This document shows, piece after piece, positions 41,628 to 51,045 of a stretch of DNA of 64,000 bases. The stretch's first letter is position 1. Each line of letters begins with the position of its first letter. The stretch comes from Knufia peltigerae (Eukaryota; Ascomycota; Eurotiomycetes; Chaetothyriales; Trichomeriaceae): positions 88,984 through 152,983 of the forward strand of contig JAPDRN010000084.1 in assembly GCA_030247855.1 (NCBI GenBank). Reading direction: 5' to 3'. Below the pieces are notes generated by a model. The model made no database searches and was not told where the DNA came from. It was given only the letters and a program-made list of their open reading frames with translations. Both the position numbers and the translations under genes were made by a program.

Positions 41628-41897
41628 TCAGGCGGCCTGGAGGGCCTTGATGCGGTCGTTCAGGCGGCTCTTGTGGCGAGCAGCCTTGTTCTTGTGGATC
41701 AGGCCACGCGCGCTGAAACGATCCAGGATCGGCTGGGCAACGGCGAAGGCGGCTTGAGCGCCGGCGGCATCGTTGGCGTCCAGCGCCTTGATCACTTTCT
41801 TGACAGCGGTGCGCAGCATCGAGCGCTGAGCCACGTTGCGCGCGTTGCGCACGACGGTCTGCTTGGCGCGCTTCTTGGCGGACTTGATATTGGCCAC
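41628..41897 (-). CDS. rpsT: 30S ribosomal protein S20
   Basis: 89 residues. It begins MANIKSAKKRAKQTVVRNAR and has the Lys/Arg/Ala-rich three-helix make-up of S20, ending NDRIKALQAA. It binds 16S rRNA early in assembly. It is divergent from murJ with 101 bp between them, and has its own promoter and terminator. Confidence 0.98.
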   Translation of the reverse strand: MANIKSAKKRAKQTVVRNARNVAQRSMLRTAVKKVIKALDANDAAGAQAAFAVAQPILDRFSARGLIHKNKAARHKSRLNDRIKALQAA

Positions 41898-41945
41898 GGT
41901 GGTGGTTTCCTGAAAAATCGGTGTTATGGGAACAGCAAGCTAGCT

Positions 41946-41974
41946 AGTATGATGGCGTAAGAAATGTACGTCAA
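41946..41974 (-). promoter_or_regulatory. Sigma-70 promoter for rpsT
   Basis: On the minus strand TTGACG (41974-41969), 17-base spacer, CATACT (41951-41946). A second TTGACA lies 12 bases further upstream but is too far from this -10 box. Confidence 0.65.
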
Positions 41975-41998
41975 GTCGATTGTCAAGAGGGACGTTGA

Positions 41999-43618
41999 GT
42001 GAGTTCACCCAAGATGTTGCGGGGCCTGCTGTCGTTCAGCAGCATGACCATGGTCTCGCGGGTTCTCGGCCTGGTCCGGGACCAGGTGGTGACCTCGACC
42101 TTCGGCACCAACGCCATCACCGATGCTTTCTGGGTCGCCTTCAGGATACCCAATTTCCTGCGCCGGCTGTTCGCCGAGGGCTCCTTTGCCACCGCATTCG
42201 TGCCGGTGTTCACCGAGGTGAAGGAAACCCGCAGCCACGCCGAGCTGCGTGAACTGATGGCCCGCACCGCCGGCACCCTGGGCGGCGTGCTGATGCTGGT
42301 CACGGCCCTGGCGCTGATCTTCGCGCCGCAGCTGGCTTCGGTCTTCGCCAGTGGCGTCGACACCGACCCTGCCAAGCAGGGCCTGCTGATCGACCTGTTC
42401 CGCCTGACCTTCCCGTTCCTGCTGTTCGTCTCGCTGACCGCCCTGGCCGGCGGTGCGCTGAACAGTTTCCAGCGCTTCGCGATGCCGGCGCTGACCCCGG
42501 TCATCCTCAACCTGTGCATGATCGCCGGCGCGCTGTGGCTGGCGCCGCGGCTGGGCGGCACACCGGAAAAGCAGATCCTCGCCCTCGGCTGGGCCGTGCT
42601 GGCCGCCGGCCTGCTGCAGCTGCTGTTCCAGCTGCCTTCGTTGAAGGGCATCGACCTGCTGACCCTGCCGCGCTGGGGCTGGAACCATCCGGGCGTGCGC
42701 AAGGTGATGACGCTGATGGTGCCGACCCTGTTCGGCTCGTCAGTGGCACAGATCAACCTGTTGCTGGATACCGTCATCGCCGCCAAGCTGACCGATGGCT
42801 CGCAGTCCTGGCTGTCGCTGGCCGATCGCTTCCTGGAACTGCCGCTGGGCGTGTTCGGCGTGGCCCTGGGCACGGTGATCCTGCCGGCGCTGGCCCGGCA
42901 CCATGTCAGCACCGACCGCGAAGGCTTCTCGCGCTCGCTGGACTGGGGCCTGCGCATGACCCTGCTGATCTCGGTGCCGGCCATGCTCGGCCTGCTGCTG
43001 CTGGCCGAGCCGCTGATCTCCACGATCTTCCAGCACGGCCAGTTCACCGCCTTCGACACCCGCATGACGGCGCTGTCGGTGTACGGCCTGAGCTTCGGCC
43101 TGCCGGCCTTCGCGCTGCTGAAAGTGGTGCTGCCAGCCTTCTATGCGCGCCAGGACACCAGGACGCCGGTGCGTGCCGGTGTCGCCGCGCTGGTGGCCAA
43201 CATGGTGTTCAACTTCGCCCTGCTGGCGGTGCTGTACCAGGTGATGGTGCCCGATGAGCTGAAAGCGCAGGGGGTGATGGCCGCCCTTGGCAAGCAACCC
43301 GGCCTGCACCTGGCGCTGGGCATTGCCAGCGCGCTGTCCAGTTACCTGAACCTGGGGCTGCTCTGGTACTGGCTGGGCAAGACCGATGTCTACCAGCGGC
43401 GCCCGGGCTGGGGCGGCTACCTGCTGCGTCTGCTGCTGGCGTGCACGGCGATGGTGGGCGTGCTGCTGGCCCTGCTGTACTGGCTGCCGGGCTTCTCGTC
43501 GATGGGCGTGTGGGAACGGATCGGCGCCCTCGGCCTGCTGGTCGGCGGTGGCGGGATGACCTACCTGCTGGCGATGGTGGCGATGGGCTTCCGTCCGCGC
43601 GACCTGCGTGGGCATTGA
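41999..43618 (+). CDS. murJ: Lipid II flippase MurJ
   Basis: 539 residues with about 14 membrane helices. The N-terminus MLRGLLSFSSMTMVSRVLGL, then VRDQVVTSTFGTNAITDAF, is typical of MurJ (MviN), with the conserved Arg residues of the central cavity. It moves lipid-linked peptidoglycan precursor across the inner membrane. The start is GTG 41999 with AGAGGGA upstream; ATG 42014 is an alternative that would drop five residues. ribF follows 75 bases later, as in many gammaproteobacteria. Confidence 0.96.
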   Translation: MSSPKMLRGLLSFSSMTMVSRVLGLVRDQVVTSTFGTNAITDAFWVAFRIPNFLRRLFAEGSFATAFVPVFTEVKETRSHAELRELMARTAGTLGGVLMLVTALALIFAPQLASVFASGVDTDPAKQGLLIDLFRLTFPFLLFVSLTALAGGALNSFQRFAMPALTPVILNLCMIAGALWLAPRLGGTPEKQILALGWAVLAAGLLQLLFQLPSLKGIDLLTLPRWGWNHPGVRKVMTLMVPTLFGSSVAQINLLLDTVIAAKLTDGSQSWLSLADRFLELPLGVFGVALGTVILPALARHHVSTDREGFSRSLDWGLRMTLLISVPAMLGLLLLAEPLISTIFQHGQFTAFDTRMTALSVYGLSFGLPAFALLKVVLPAFYARQDTRTPVRAGVAALVANMVFNFALLAVLYQVMVPDELKAQGVMAALGKQPGLHLALGIASALSSYLNLGLLWYWLGKTDVYQRRPGWGGYLLRLLLACTAMVGVLLALLYWLPGFSSMGVWERIGALGLLVGGGGMTYLLAMVAMGFRPRDLRGH

Positions 43619-43693
43619 TCGTGGCTCCCGGCGGCTATACTTCAGGGTTACACCATTGAAGGGGCGGGCTGCGGCCGGCCGGAACGAGAGTTG

Positions 43694-44641
43694 ATGAGCA
43701 GGCTGTTCAGAAGCGTCGAGGGCGGGGAGTTGTTCCCCAACGGAAGCGTGGTCTGCATCGGTGCATTCGACGGCCTCCACCTGGGCCATCGTGCGCTGGT
43801 GCGGCACGCGGTCGCGCGTGCGCGCGCCTTGGGTGTGGCTGCGGTGGCGGTGGCCTTCGAGCCCCTGCCGCGTGAGTTCTTCGCCCAGGGTACGCCGCCG
43901 CCGCGGTTGACCCTGGCCCGCAGCAAGGTCGAGATCCTGCACGAACTGGGCGTCGATGCGATCGGCCTGCTGCGCTTCGACGCGGCGATGGCGGCGATGC
44001 CGGCCGAAACCTTCGTGCGCCAGCTGCTGGCCCAGCGCCTGAACGCCCGTGAGGTCTGGATCGGGCCGGAGTTCTGTTTCGGCAACCGTCGCCGTGGCGA
44101 TCTGGCCCTGCTGCAGGCGCTGGGCGCCGAGCTCGGTTTCAGCGCTGGCGAAATCGAAGCGGTCGATCTGCATGGTGATCGCATCTCCAGCACCCGGATC
44201 CGCCAGCTGCTGCAGGAAGGCGACTTCGCCCGCGTCGGCGACCTGCTGGGTCGTCCCTATTCGATCAGCGGGCGGGTGGTGCGCGGGCGCCAGCTCGGCC
44301 GTACGCTGGGCTTCCCCACCGCCAACCTGCGGTTCCCGAAGACCCCGGCACTGTCGGGCATCTACGCGACCTGGGTGCACGGGGTGTTCGACCAGCCGTG
44401 GCCGTCGGTGTCCAGTTTCGGCACCCGGCCGACCGTGGACGGCGTGGAGCCGCTGCTGGAAGCGCATCTATTCGATTTCCAGGGCGACCTGTACGGGCGC
44501 CACATCGAAGTCGAATTCGTTGCCAAGCTGCGTGACGAAGAGAAATTCAACGATCTGGCGGCGCTGACCGACCAGATGCACCGCGACGCCGAACAGGCGC
44601 GTGCCATCCTTTCCGAACATAGATTGCGAGCCACTGCGTGA
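43694..44641 (+). CDS. ribF: Bifunctional riboflavin kinase / FAD synthetase
   Basis: 315 residues. The N-terminal nucleotidyltransferase half has CIGAFDGLHLGHRALV, and the C-terminal riboflavin kinase half has RQLGRTLGFPTANLRF. It converts riboflavin to FMN and FMN to FAD with ATP. ATG 43694 is preferred over the TTG one codon earlier. Its stop overlaps the ileS GTG start (GTGA), so the two are coupled. It heads ribF-ileS-lspA-ispH. Confidence 0.97.
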   Translation: MSRLFRSVEGGELFPNGSVVCIGAFDGLHLGHRALVRHAVARARALGVAAVAVAFEPLPREFFAQGTPPPRLTLARSKVEILHELGVDAIGLLRFDAAMAAMPAETFVRQLLAQRLNAREVWIGPEFCFGNRRRGDLALLQALGAELGFSAGEIEAVDLHGDRISSTRIRQLLQEGDFARVGDLLGRPYSISGRVVRGRQLGRTLGFPTANLRFPKTPALSGIYATWVHGVFDQPWPSVSSFGTRPTVDGVEPLLEAHLFDFQGDLYGRHIEVEFVAKLRDEEKFNDLAALTDQMHRDAEQARAILSEHRLRATA

Positions 44642-47472
44642 GCCAGGACTACAAGACCACCCTCAACCTGCCGGCCACCGAATTCCCGATGCGCGGCGAC
44701 CTGCCCAAGCGCGAGCCGGGCATTCTGGCGCGCTGGGAAGAGCAGGGGCTCTACCAGCAGCTGCGCGACAACGCCGCCGGCCGCCCGCTGTTCGTGCTGC
44801 ACGACGGCCCGCCGTACGCCAATGCGCGCATCCACCTGGGCCATGCGGTCAACAAGATCCTCAAGGACATCATCGTCAAGTCGCGCTACCTGGCCGGCTT
44901 CGATGCGCCCTATGTGCCGGGCTGGGACTGCCATGGCCTGCCGATCGAAATCGCGGTGGAGAAGAAGTGGGGCAAGGTCGGGGTGAAGCTCGATGCGGTC
45001 GAGTTCCGGCAGAAGTGCCGCGAATTCGCCGAGGAACAGATCGACATCCAGCGTGCCGACTTCAAGCGCCTGGGCGTCACCGGCGACTGGGACAACCCGT
45101 ACAAGACCCTGAGCTTCGATTTCGAGGCCAACGAGATCCGCGCGCTGTCCAAGATCGTGGCCAACGGCCATCTGCTGCGCGGCGCCAAGCCGGTGTACTG
45201 GTGCTTCGACTGCGGCTCGGCACTGGCCGAGGCTGAGATCGAGTACCACGAGAAGACCTCGCCGGCGATCGACGTGGCCTACGCCGCGCGTGATGCGCAG
45301 GCGGTGGCGCAAGCGTTCGGCGTCAGCCTGCCGGCCGACGTGGAAGTGGCCGTGCCGATCTGGACCACCACTCCGTGGACGCTGCCGGCTTCGCTGGCGG
45401 TGTCGCTGGGCGCGGACATCCGCTACGTGCTGGCCGAAGGCCCGGCGCACAACGGCAAGCGCCGTTGGCTGGTGCTGGCCGCTGCACTGGCCGAGCGCTC
45501 GCTGCAGCGTTACGGCGTGGACGCGATGGTGCTGCACGGTGAGGCCGAAGGTTCGGCGCTGGAAAACCAGCTGCTGATCCATCCGTTCTACCCGGAGCGC
45601 GAGATCCTCGTGCTCAACGGCGAACACGTGTCCGACGAGGACGGTACCGGTGCGGTGCACACGGCCCCCGGCCACGGCCAGGAAGACTACGTGGTCAGCC
45701 AGAAGTACGGCCTGCTGGAGAAGTACAACGCTGGCCAGATCAATCCGGTCGACGGTGCCGGCGTGTACCTGGCGTCCACCCCGCCCGCCGGTGACCTGGT
45801 GCTGGCCGGTACCCACATCTGGAAGGCGCAGCAGCCGATCATCGAAGTGCTGGCCGCCAGCGGCGCGCTGCTCAAGGCGGTGGAAATCGTGCACAGCTAT
45901 CCGCACTGCTGGCGCCACAAGAAGACACCGCTGGTGTTCCGCGCCACCCCGCAGTGGTTCATCTCGATGGACAAGGCCAATCTGCGCCGCGATGCGCTGG
46001 CCGCCATCGACACCGTCGGCTGGTTCCCGACGTGGGGCAAGGCGCGCATCCAGAGCATGGTCGACGGCCGCCCGGACTGGACCATCTCGCGCCAGCGCAC
46101 CTGGGGCGTGCCGATCGCACTGTTCACCCACCGCCAGACCGGCGAGATCCACCCGCGTTCGGTGGAGCTGATGCAGCAGGTGGCCGACCGCGTTGAAGCC
46201 GAAGGCATCGACGTGTGGTACTCGCTGGATGCGGCTGAACTGCTGGGCGCTGAAGCGGCCGACTACGAGAAGGTCACCGATATCCTCGATGTCTGGTTCG
46301 ATTCCGGCGTGACCCACGAAGCCGTGCTGGCTGCCCGTGGCTTCGGCAAGCCGGCCGACCTGTACCTGGAAGGTTCGGACCAGCATCGCGGCTGGTTCCA
46401 GTCCTCGCTGCTGACCGGCGTGGCCATCGACAAGCGCGCGCCGTACAAGCAGTGCCTCACCCACGGTTTCACCGTGGACGAGCACGGCCGCAAGATGTCC
46501 AAGTCGCTGGGCAACGGCATCGAACCGCAGGAAATCATGAACAAGCTGGGCGCGGACATCCTGCGCCTGTGGATTGCCTCGGCCGACTACAGCAACGAGA
46601 TGTCGCTGTCGCAGGAAATCCTCAAGCGCACCGCCGACGCCTACCGTCGCCTGCGCAACACCGCCCGCTTCCTGCTGGGCAACCTGGATGGTTTCGATCC
46701 GGCCCAGCACCTGCGCCCGCTCAACGAGATGGTCGCGCTGGACCGCTGGATCGTGCATCGCGCCTGGGAGCTGCAGGAGAAGATCAAGGCGGCGTATGAC
46801 AACTACGACATGGCCGAGATCGTCCAGCTGCTGCTGAATTTCTGCAGCGTGGACCTGGGTTCGCTGTACCTGGACGTGACCAAGGACCGCCTGTACACGA
46901 TGCCGACCGATTCGGACGGTCGTCGTTCGGCGCAGAGCGCGATGTACCACATCGCCGAAGCGTTCACCCGCTGGGTAGCGCCGATCCTGACCTTCACCGC
47001 CGATGAGCTGTGGGGGTATCTGCCGGGCGACCGTGCCGGCCACGTGCTGTTCACCACCTGGTACGAGGGCCTGGCTCCGCTGCCGGCCGACGCACAGCTC
47101 AACGCGGCCGACTTCGACCAGCTGCTGGCCCTGCGCGAACAGGTGGCCAAGGTGCTCGAGCCGATGCGTGCCAACGGTGCGATCGGTGCCGCGCTGGAAG
47201 CGGAGATCACCATCGCCGCCAGCGAAGAGCAGGCGACCCGCTGGCAGCCGCTGGCCGATGAACTGCGCTTCCTGTTCATCAGCGGCGACGTGCAGGTGCG
47301 TCCGGCGACCACCGACGAGGTGTTCGTCAGCGCGCAGCCGACGACGAAGAACAAGTGCGTGCGCTGCTGGCACCACCGTGCCGACGTTGGCAGCAATGCC
47401 GACCACCCGGAACTGTGTGACCGCTGCGTGACCAACGTCGCCGGTGCCGGCGAAGTGCGGAGCTGGTTCTGA
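44638..47472 (+). CDS. ileS: Isoleucyl-tRNA synthetase
   Basis: 944 residues, bacterial type. The class I HIGH motif appears as HLGH in PPYANARIHLGHAVNKILKD, and KMSKS as KMSKSLGN (~620). The CP1 editing domain is present (WTTTPWTLPASLA), and the C-terminal zinc ribbon is CVRCW...CDRC. It charges tRNA-Ile and edits mischarged valine. The start is GTG 44638, overlapping the ribF stop; lspA begins inside its stop codon. Confidence 0.98.
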   Translation: MSQDYKTTLNLPATEFPMRGDLPKREPGILARWEEQGLYQQLRDNAAGRPLFVLHDGPPYANARIHLGHAVNKILKDIIVKSRYLAGFDAPYVPGWDCHGLPIEIAVEKKWGKVGVKLDAVEFRQKCREFAEEQIDIQRADFKRLGVTGDWDNPYKTLSFDFEANEIRALSKIVANGHLLRGAKPVYWCFDCGSALAEAEIEYHEKTSPAIDVAYAARDAQAVAQAFGVSLPADVEVAVPIWTTTPWTLPASLAVSLGADIRYVLAEGPAHNGKRRWLVLAAALAERSLQRYGVDAMVLHGEAEGSALENQLLIHPFYPEREILVLNGEHVSDEDGTGAVHTAPGHGQEDYVVSQKYGLLEKYNAGQINPVDGAGVYLASTPPAGDLVLAGTHIWKAQQPIIEVLAASGALLKAVEIVHSYPHCWRHKKTPLVFRATPQWFISMDKANLRRDALAAIDTVGWFPTWGKARIQSMVDGRPDWTISRQRTWGVPIALFTHRQTGEIHPRSVELMQQVADRVEAEGIDVWYSLDAAELLGAEAADYEKVTDILDVWFDSGVTHEAVLAARGFGKPADLYLEGSDQHRGWFQSSLLTGVAIDKRAPYKQCLTHGFTVDEHGRKMSKSLGNGIEPQEIMNKLGADILRLWIASADYSNEMSLSQEILKRTADAYRRLRNTARFLLGNLDGFDPAQHLRPLNEMVALDRWIVHRAWELQEKIKAAYDNYDMAEIVQLLLNFCSVDLGSLYLDVTKDRLYTMPTDSDGRRSAQSAMYHIAEAFTRWVAPILTFTADELWGYLPGDRAGHVLFTTWYEGLAPLPADAQLNAADFDQLLALREQVAKVLEPMRANGAIGAALEAEITIAASEEQATRWQPLADELRFLFISGDVQVRPATTDEVFVSAQPTTKNKCVRCWHHRADVGSNADHPELCDRCVTNVAGAGEVRSWF

Positions 47473-47996
47473 TGGCCGCCGCGCGCCCGCATCCCAATGC
47501 GCTGATCTGGCTGCTGCTGTCGGCAGTCATCATCGGCCTGGACCAGTGGTCGAAGGCCTGGGTGCTGTCGAGCCTGCCGGAGTTCCAGCCGGTGGTGGTT
47601 ATCGACGGCTTCTGGAACTGGTACCGCACCTACAACACCGGGGCTGCGTTCAGCTTCCTGAGCGATGCCGGTGGCTGGCAGAAGCACTTCTTCACTGTGC
47701 TGGCGATCGCGATCAGCGGTCTGATGGCCTGGTGGCTGCGCGCTACCGCTCGTGGCAACTGGAAAGCCGCCGTGCCGTACGCGCTGATCATCGGCGGTGC
47801 GATCGGCAACGTGATCGACCGCCAGGTGCACGGCCACGTGGTGGATTTCATCCAGTGGTACGTCGGCGAGCATGCCTGGCCGTCGTTCAACATCGCCGAT
47901 TCGGCCATCGTGGTGGGTGCCGTAGGCATCGCCCTGTTTGGCCTGTTCGACGGCAAGTCCGCCAAAAAGGCGGATAATGCCAACCCGAAACCGTAA
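47472..47996 (+). CDS. lspA: Prolipoprotein signal peptidase (type II)
   Basis: 174 residues with four membrane helices. The catalytic Asp residues lie in GGAIGNVIDRQVHGHVVDFI and in FNIADSAIVVG, and NTGAAFSFLS is the conserved third motif. It cleaves lipoprotein signal peptides after lipidation of the Cys. Its ATG overlaps the ileS stop (TGATG). The C-terminus is Lys-rich (KSAKKADNANPKP). Confidence 0.98.
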   Translation: MAAARPHPNALIWLLLSAVIIGLDQWSKAWVLSSLPEFQPVVVIDGFWNWYRTYNTGAAFSFLSDAGGWQKHFFTVLAIAISGLMAWWLRATARGNWKAAVPYALIIGGAIGNVIDRQVHGHVVDFIQWYVGEHAWPSFNIADSAIVVGAVGIALFGLFDGKSAKKADNANPKP

Positions 47997-48023
47997 GCCG
48001 GCCGCCGCCGGGAGACTGAACTG

Positions 48024-48974
48024 ATGGATGTGCTGCTCGCCAACCCGCGTGGATTCTGTGCCGGTGTCGATCGTGCGATCGAGATCGTCAAGCGCGCGAT
48101 CGAAACGCTCGGCGCGCCCATCTATGTCCGCCATGAAGTGGTGCACAACCGCTTCGTAGTCGATGACCTGAAGCAGCGCGGCGCAATCTTCGTCGAAGAA
48201 CTCGACGAAGTGCCGGACAACAACACCGTCATCTTCAGCGCCCATGGTGTTTCCCAGGCCGTGCGCCTGGAAGCCGAGCGTCGTGGCCTGAAAGTGTTCG
48301 ACGCCACCTGTCCGCTGGTGACCAAGGTTCATTTCGAAGTCGCCCGTCACTGCCGTGCCGGACGTGACGTGGTGCTGATCGGCCATGCCGGCCATCCGGA
48401 AGTGGAAGGCACGATGGGCCAGTGGAACCGCGAAGCGGGCACCGGCCAGATCTACCTGGTCGAGGACGTGGAGCAGGTGGCCACGCTGCACATCAACCAG
48501 CCGGAAAACTTCGCCTACACCACCCAGACCACGCTGTCGGTGGACGATACGCGCGGCATCATCGAAGCCATGCGCGCGCGCTTCCCGGCGATGCAGGGGC
48601 CGAAGAACGACGACATCTGCTACGCCACGCAGAACCGCCAGGACGCCGTGCGCGACCTGGCCAAGCGCTGCGACCTGGTGCTGGTGGTCGGTTCGCCGAA
48701 CAGCTCCAATTCCAACCGTCTGAGCGAGCTGGCCCGCCGTGAAGGCGTGGAGAGCTACCTGATCGACGGTGCGCACGAGATCGACCCGGCCTGGGTGCTC
48801 GGCAAGCAGCATATCGGCGTGACCGCCGGTGCGTCGGCACCGCAGGTGCTGGTCGATGGCGTGCTGGCGCGTCTGGCCGAGCTGGGGGCTTCCGGAATCG
48901 GTGAGCTGGACGGCGAGCCGGAATCGATGGTGTTCGCACTGCCGAAGGAACTGCGCCTGCGCCTGGTCGACTGA
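48024..48974 (+). CDS. ispH: 4-hydroxy-3-methylbut-2-enyl diphosphate reductase
   Basis: 316 residues. The last enzyme of the MEP isoprenoid pathway, with an Fe-S cluster; it gives IPP and DMAPP. Cluster-ligand Cys are in NPRGFCAGVDRAIEI, VFDATCPLVTKVH and NDDICYATQNRQ. The glutamate and His residues of the active site are in SAHGVSQAV and GHAGHPEVEGTMGQ. It is 27 bases after lspA and ends the operon. Confidence 0.98.
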   Translation: MDVLLANPRGFCAGVDRAIEIVKRAIETLGAPIYVRHEVVHNRFVVDDLKQRGAIFVEELDEVPDNNTVIFSAHGVSQAVRLEAERRGLKVFDATCPLVTKVHFEVARHCRAGRDVVLIGHAGHPEVEGTMGQWNREAGTGQIYLVEDVEQVATLHINQPENFAYTTQTTLSVDDTRGIIEAMRARFPAMQGPKNDDICYATQNRQDAVRDLAKRCDLVLVVGSPNSSNSNRLSELARREGVESYLIDGAHEIDPAWVLGKQHIGVTAGASAPQVLVDGVLARLAELGASGIGELDGEPESMVFALPKELRLRLVD

Positions 48975-48993
48975 CCGGCAGCGCTACTGGTGG

Positions 48994-49013
48994 GTGCGAA
49001 CCTTGGTTCGCAC
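48994..49013. repeat. Short hairpin GTGCGAACC/GGTTCGCAC
   Basis: Perfect 9-bp stem with a TT loop, 20 bases after the ispH stop. It resembles another Stenotrophomonas intergenic palindrome type (GGTGGGTGCGAACC head) and may serve as the operon's 3' end. The rest of the 187-bp gap to the M61 gene shows no open frame. Confidence 0.65.
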
Positions 49014-49161
49014 GGCTTCGGGATGCTGTCCGCCTTCGACGTCGCTGCGGTGAGGCTTTGCTGCATCAGGCCGATGCGCTACCGACCATGACCTTCGGCC
49101 ATGGGGCTCGGCACCTCACAGGCCTAGCATCGGGGAATCCTCTGCTGCTGGAAGTCGCCTG

Positions 49162-51045
49162 ATGAAAACCCGTGCCCTGGTGATGTCCGTGCTGTTCGCG
49201 CTGGCCGCCACGCCCGCGCTGGCGCAGACCCCGCCACCGGGTGATGCCGCCGCCCCCGGCCTGCTGCGCATCGACGTCGATGCGCGCGACCTGGCTCGGC
49301 GCATCTTCAAGGTGACCGCCACCGTGCCGGCCAAGCCCGGCCCGCTGACCCTGCTGTACCCGCAGTGGATTCCCGGCAATCATTCGCCCACTGGCCCCAT
49401 CGACAAGCTGGCCGGCCTGCGGGTGACCGCAAACGGCAAGCCGTTGGCGTGGCAGCGTGACCAGTTCAACGTGTACGCGTTCAAGGTGGAGGTGCCGGCG
49501 GGCGTGAGCGAGATCGTCGCCCACTTCGATTTCCTGTCTTCGCAGGGCGGCAGCCAGGGCCGGGTGGTGATGACCCCGGAAATGCTCAACCTGCAGTGGA
49601 ACGCCAATTCGCTGTATCCGGCCGGCGTAGACGCGCGCAACCTGCAGGCACAGGCCAGCGTGACCCTGCCCAAGGGATGGGCCTATGCCACCGCGTTGGA
49701 AACCGCACGTCGCGATGGCGACACCGTGGTGTTCAAGCCGATTTCCTATGATCACCTGGTCGACTCGCCGTTGTTTGCCGGTGAGCATCACCAGCGCATC
49801 GACCTCGACCCGGGCGCGAAGGCGCCGGTGCATCTGAACGTGTTTGCCGACGATGCCAAATCGCTGAAGCCGACCGACGCGCAGTTGAAGGTGCATCGTG
49901 CGCTGGTGCAGCAGGCGGACAAGCTGTACGGCGCGCGTCACTACGACCACTACGAATTCCTGCTTGCTCTGACCGATCGTCTCGGCGGCATCGGGCTGGA
50001 GCACCATCGCTCCAGCGAGAACAGCGCCGATCCAGGCTACTTCACCGAGTGGGACAGCAATGCCTGGATGCGCGACCTGCTGCCGCATGAGTACACCCAC
50101 TCGTGGAACGGCAAGTACCGTCGCGGCGCCGACCTGGCCACGGCCAATTTCAATACGCCGATGGGCGACAGCCTGTTGTGGGTGTACGAGGGCCAGACCC
50201 AGTTCTGGGGCCAGGTGCTGGCCGCGCGTTCGGGGCTGTGGTCCCGCGAGCAGGCGCGCGACATGCTGGCCAACGTGGCGGCCACCTATGATCGTGGTCG
50301 CCCGGGCCTGGCCTGGCGACCGCTGCAGGACACCACCAACGATCCGACCATCGCCCAGCGTCGCACCCTGCCGTACCGCAACTACCAGATGAGCGAGGAC
50401 TACTACTCCGGCGGGCAGATGCTGTGGCTGGAGGTGGAGGGCAAGCTGCGTGGGTTGACCGGCAACCGCCGCAGCCTGGATGATTTCGCGCGCGCGTTCT
50501 TCGGCGTCGGCAACGGCGATTGGGACGTCAGTCCGTACACCTTCGATGATGTCGTGGCGACCCTCAACGACATCGCGCCGTACGACTGGGCGAGCTTCCT
50601 GCGCCAGCGCCTGGACGGACACGGTTCGTTGACCGGCGGCCTGGAACTGGCGGGATGGAAGCTGGCCTACCGCGATGCGCCGAACGAGGCCTACAAGGCA
50701 CAGGAAAAACGTGCGAAGGCAGCGCTGCTGGCCTACTCGCTGGGCGCGACGGTGCTCGACAGCGGCGTGGTCGGCGATGTGGTCTGGGACAGCCCGGCGT
50801 TCAATGCCGGCCTGGCGCCGGGGATGAAGGTGATCGCCATTGGCGGTCGCGAGTACAGCAGCCAACGCTTGAAGGATGCAGTTGCTGCAACGGCCACTGA
50901 CAAGGCGCCGATCACACTGCTGGTCAAGCAGTTCGACCGCATCGATACGATGAAGATCGATTATCACGGCGGCCTGCAGTATCCGGTGCTGGAACGCATT
51001 GCCGGCCGCCCGGACCGCCTTGCAGAGCTGTGGAAGGCACGATGA
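49162..51045 (+). CDS. M61-family metallopeptidase with PDZ domain
   Basis: 627 residues with a signal peptide (LVMSVLFALAATPALA). The N-terminal ~170 residues form the beta domain. The zinc site HEYTH (residues 309-313) is in LLPHEYTHSWNGKYR, followed by the downstream Glu region (VYEGQTQFW). A PDZ domain is at ~525-605 (AFNAGLAPGMKVIAIGGREY). M61 enzymes (glycyl aminopeptidase-like) release N-terminal Gly or Ala from peptides. It is probably periplasmic. The YhhN-like gene overlaps its stop codon. Confidence 0.93.
   Translation: MKTRALVMSVLFALAATPALAQTPPPGDAAAPGLLRIDVDARDLARRIFKVTATVPAKPGPLTLLYPQWIPGNHSPTGPIDKLAGLRVTANGKPLAWQRDQFNVYAFKVEVPAGVSEIVAHFDFLSSQGGSQGRVVMTPEMLNLQWNANSLYPAGVDARNLQAQASVTLPKGWAYATALETARRDGDTVVFKPISYDHLVDSPLFAGEHHQRIDLDPGAKAPVHLNVFADDAKSLKPTDAQLKVHRALVQQADKLYGARHYDHYEFLLALTDRLGGIGLEHHRSSENSADPGYFTEWDSNAWMRDLLPHEYTHSWNGKYRRGADLATANFNTPMGDSLLWVYEGQTQFWGQVLAARSGLWSREQARDMLANVAATYDRGRPGLAWRPLQDTTNDPTIAQRRTLPYRNYQMSEDYYSGGQMLWLEVEGKLRGLTGNRRSLDDFARAFFGVGNGDWDVSPYTFDDVVATLNDIAPYDWASFLRQRLDGHGSLTGGLELAGWKLAYRDAPNEAYKAQEKRAKAALLAYSLGATVLDSGVVGDVVWDSPAFNAGLAPGMKVIAIGGREYSSQRLKDAVAATATDKAPITLLVKQFDRIDTMKIDYHGGLQYPVLERIAGRPDRLAELWKAR

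Noticed and set aside
43691..43693. TTG start for ribF
   Set aside because: The adjacent ATG at 43694 is the better start, with no loss of conserved sequence.
44362..47406. A 1014-codon minus-strand open frame
   Set aside because: It is antisense to ileS and has no recognisable domain; it is a GC-driven shadow.
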